Shown here piece by piece: positions 62,424 to 64,000 of a DNA stretch of 64,000 bases. The stretch lies in contig JQKK01000020.1 of the NCBI GenBank assembly GCA_000746015.1, forward strand, positions 1 through 64,000, in the 5' to 3' direction. Source of the stretch: Lachnospiraceae bacterium MA2020. GTDB lineage: Bacteria > Bacillota > Clostridia > Lachnospirales > Lachnospiraceae. Numbering within the stretch: position 1 is the first letter of the stretch; each line of letters opens with the position of its first letter. Made by a program: the position numbers and the translations under genes. The notes beneath the pieces were generated by a model. The model saw nothing but the letters and a program-made list of their open reading frames with translations. It had not been told where the DNA came from and searched no databases.

Positions 62424-63848
62424 TCACGCAAGATGTCCGCCTATCTGCCTGTTTCTTTCAAGCTGAGTCGCACCTTCAAGCATATTTTTTCCCTTAAAAA
62501 GAACATTCGCCCCATACTTTGAACGCAGCTCCATAACGGCACGTTTAAGCCGTCTTTCCCTCTCAAGCTTATTATAATCCGTAAGAAAGCTCAGCTGGTA
62601 ATAGCCTTCATCAGACACAACACTCTCAGCACATACTCCAAGCCTCCTATAAAGCAGCCTGTGATCTGTCTTTGCATCAAACGACTCAAGCAGGCGAGGC
62701 AGAATGATAATTCCTGAATTTGTATCCGTCGGCATTCTTACCGTACCATTACTGTGCTTAGGGTGCAGTCTGCCGTAATAATCCTTAACCACCTCTCCGT
62801 CATATAAAGGCAGCTCCTCCAAAGATTTATAGTCATACGATACCCACCATGAAAACTTTGGTGCTACAACGGCTTTGGCAAACATTTCCTCGCAAAGATT
62901 ATCAACCATCTCCGAGAACACGTTTCTTGCTTCCCCATACTTATATGGACGTGGCAGCACCTGACCGTTTGAAAGACTATGATTATCCGTATGATAGTTT
63001 TTGATATCATAAATACCAACGGGATCTTCTCCCCATGCGTGGGCAATCATAATTTCACCGTCAATACCGAATTTTTTATAAAACCATTCCTCGTCCCACT
63101 GTGATTTCTCAGCAATATCCCCCATGGTGGTAAGACATGCTTTCTGCAATCTCAAGGCTTTGCCTGCCCCTATCATCCAGAAATCAGTAATGGGCTCATG
63201 ATTCCACAATAAAAACTTATAGCTGTCCTCATTAAGCTCGGCAATCCTTACTCCATCTTTATCCGGAAGTGCCTTCTTTGCAACGATATCCATTGCAACT
63301 TTTGCAAGATAAAGATTAGTCCCGATACCAACTGTCGCAGTGATGCCGGTTTTCTTCAGCACCTCCCTTATCATGGTCATTGCCATTAGATGAGCTGGGT
63401 GTATTCCCAATTTCTCAGCTTTATCTCGATAAAGGTGCAGATAAGGAGTAGCATCAATAAAACTTTCGTCAATACTATATACATGCACATCCTCTGATGC
63501 TGCATAATAGAGGATAATTGAATAAATCTGTGCTGATACACTTTCATAAAGCGACATGCGTGGAACCGCTGTTATATAATTCACCTTTGTATTATGTGAT
63601 TTCTCATATTTTTCTATTGCAGTTTTTGCCTCAAAGAGTCTCGGTCTGCCTGGTACTCCGATTGCTTTCAAACTCGGAGAAACCGCAAGGCATATCGTTT
63701 TATCTGTTCTCGTGTTGTCAGCCACGAGCAGGTTGGTTGTAAGCGGGTTCATTCCTCGGGCAACGCATTCCACCGACGCATAAAACGATTTCATGTCAAC
63801 TGCAATGTAGCTCTTGGATTCCCCAAAATTTTTGCCGATTATCGCCAT
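62424..63848 (-). CDS. dinB: Y-family DNA polymerase (DinB/UmuC), intact
   Basis: 474 residues. Palm catalytic residues are in IAVDMKSFYASVE (near 15-27) and VYSIDESFID (near 120). The thumb/HhH region contains LQKACLTTMGDIAEK, and a little-finger domain and C-terminal tail follow. It makes error-prone translesion DNA synthesis. GGGGTGA lies 7 nt before the ATG. The region missing from copy 1 (NEDSYKFLLWNHEPITDFWM onwards) is present here. The group with SRAP and YolD-like genes forms an SOS-type cassette. Confidence 0.93.
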   Translation of the reverse strand: MAIIGKNFGESKSYIAVDMKSFYASVECVARGMNPLTTNLLVADNTRTDKTICLAVSPSLKAIGVPGRPRLFEAKTAIEKYEKSHNTKVNYITAVPRMSLYESVSAQIYSIILYYAASEDVHVYSIDESFIDATPYLHLYRDKAEKLGIHPAHLMAMTMIREVLKKTGITATVGIGTNLYLAKVAMDIVAKKALPDKDGVRIAELNEDSYKFLLWNHEPITDFWMIGAGKALRLQKACLTTMGDIAEKSQWDEEWFYKKFGIDGEIMIAHAWGEDPVGIYDIKNYHTDNHSLSNGQVLPRPYKYGEARNVFSEMVDNLCEEMFAKAVVAPKFSWWVSYDYKSLEELPLYDGEVVKDYYGRLHPKHSNGTVRMPTDTNSGIIILPRLLESFDAKTDHRLLYRRLGVCAESVVSDEGYYQLSFLTDYNKLERERRLKRAVMELRSKYGANVLFKGKNMLEGATQLERNRQIGGHLA

Positions 63849-64000
63849 AAACACATCACCCCTTACTCGTTTGTTACATAAAGGACTTCGGTAATCGAAC
63901 TATAGTTCTTTTAATCAAATATATCATTAGGGGAACATATGTGTCAATCGAACATGGAAAATTTCTTATGAAGAAAATATAAAAGCAGGAGATGTAAGAT

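Larger units (their letters stand above)
61490..64000. repeat. Segmental duplication, copy 2
   Basis: Direct repeat of 42340-44757 that runs past the right edge of the window. This copy retains an intact polymerase gene. The terminal GCAGGAGATGTAAGAT is the start of the same terminator, so an NTase operon may follow beyond the edge. Confidence 0.92.

Overview
The window looks like a chromosome segment of a low-GC Gram-positive anaerobe, most probably a Lachnospiraceae gut or rumen clostridium. This is inferred from AT-rich codon use, strong AGGAGG ribosome sites, the type of conjugative and mobilisable modules, and the FrhB-like/pyruvyl-transferase pair in a polysaccharide cluster. I saw no rRNA, tRNA or CRISPR array.

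Region 1 (1-2750) is an IS21-family element (istA, istB). Region 2 (2907-26187, all on the minus strand) is a cell-surface polysaccharide locus. It encodes a GDP-linked legionaminic-type nonulosonic acid pathway (ptmE, legB, legC, legG/neuC-like, legI/neuB-like, legF/neuA-like), a flippase and polymerase (Wzx/Wzy), five glycosyltransferase-type proteins including a putative sialyltransferase carrying a G8 tract, a pyruvyl transferase with an FrhB-like partner, an SDR epimerase, and an MBOAT/SGNH-like O-acylation pair. No LegH acetyltransferase is present. In the middle of the sugar pathway sits a fused PLP-decarboxylase/ATP-grasp protein that could supply a different N-acyl group. Upstream of the MBOAT gene is a serine recombinase. 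Between the two genes, a segment of about 150 bp is bounded by inverted AAAAGGT-GT/AC-ACCTTTT sites and contains a good extended -10 promoter facing the locus. This is a strong candidate for a phase-variable (invertible) promoter.

Region 3 (27.1-41.2 kb) is a mobilisable and defence-type island: MOBP relaxase, frameshifted mobC, a truncated helicase, an oriT-like region, a DUF3800/nuclease-like pair, an Abi-alpha protein, an OGG-fold protein, an AAA-ATPase/PD-(D/E)XK-like pair, and duplicated unknown genes. It contains 79-bp direct repeats (28329, 38951) and several copies of a 20-bp motif (TTGGTACCGTGTACCTTTAA) at module junctions. Region 4 (41.2-64 kb) is a second mosaic: a lipoprotein, two copies of an SRAP/YolD-like/DinB cassette (a direct duplication of about 2.4 kb, one dinB inactivated by a 95-bp deletion), three nucleotidyltransferase (AbiE-like) toxin-antitoxin pairs, hicAB, a relaxase remnant with its own oriT-like region, an eight-copy iteron-like array, and an int/xis/sigma-like integration module.

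Overall, a capsule-type locus under apparent inversion control lies beside a heavily recombined island of mobile-element remnants and defence or addiction genes. All functions are inferred from sequence motifs read by eye; no database search was possible.
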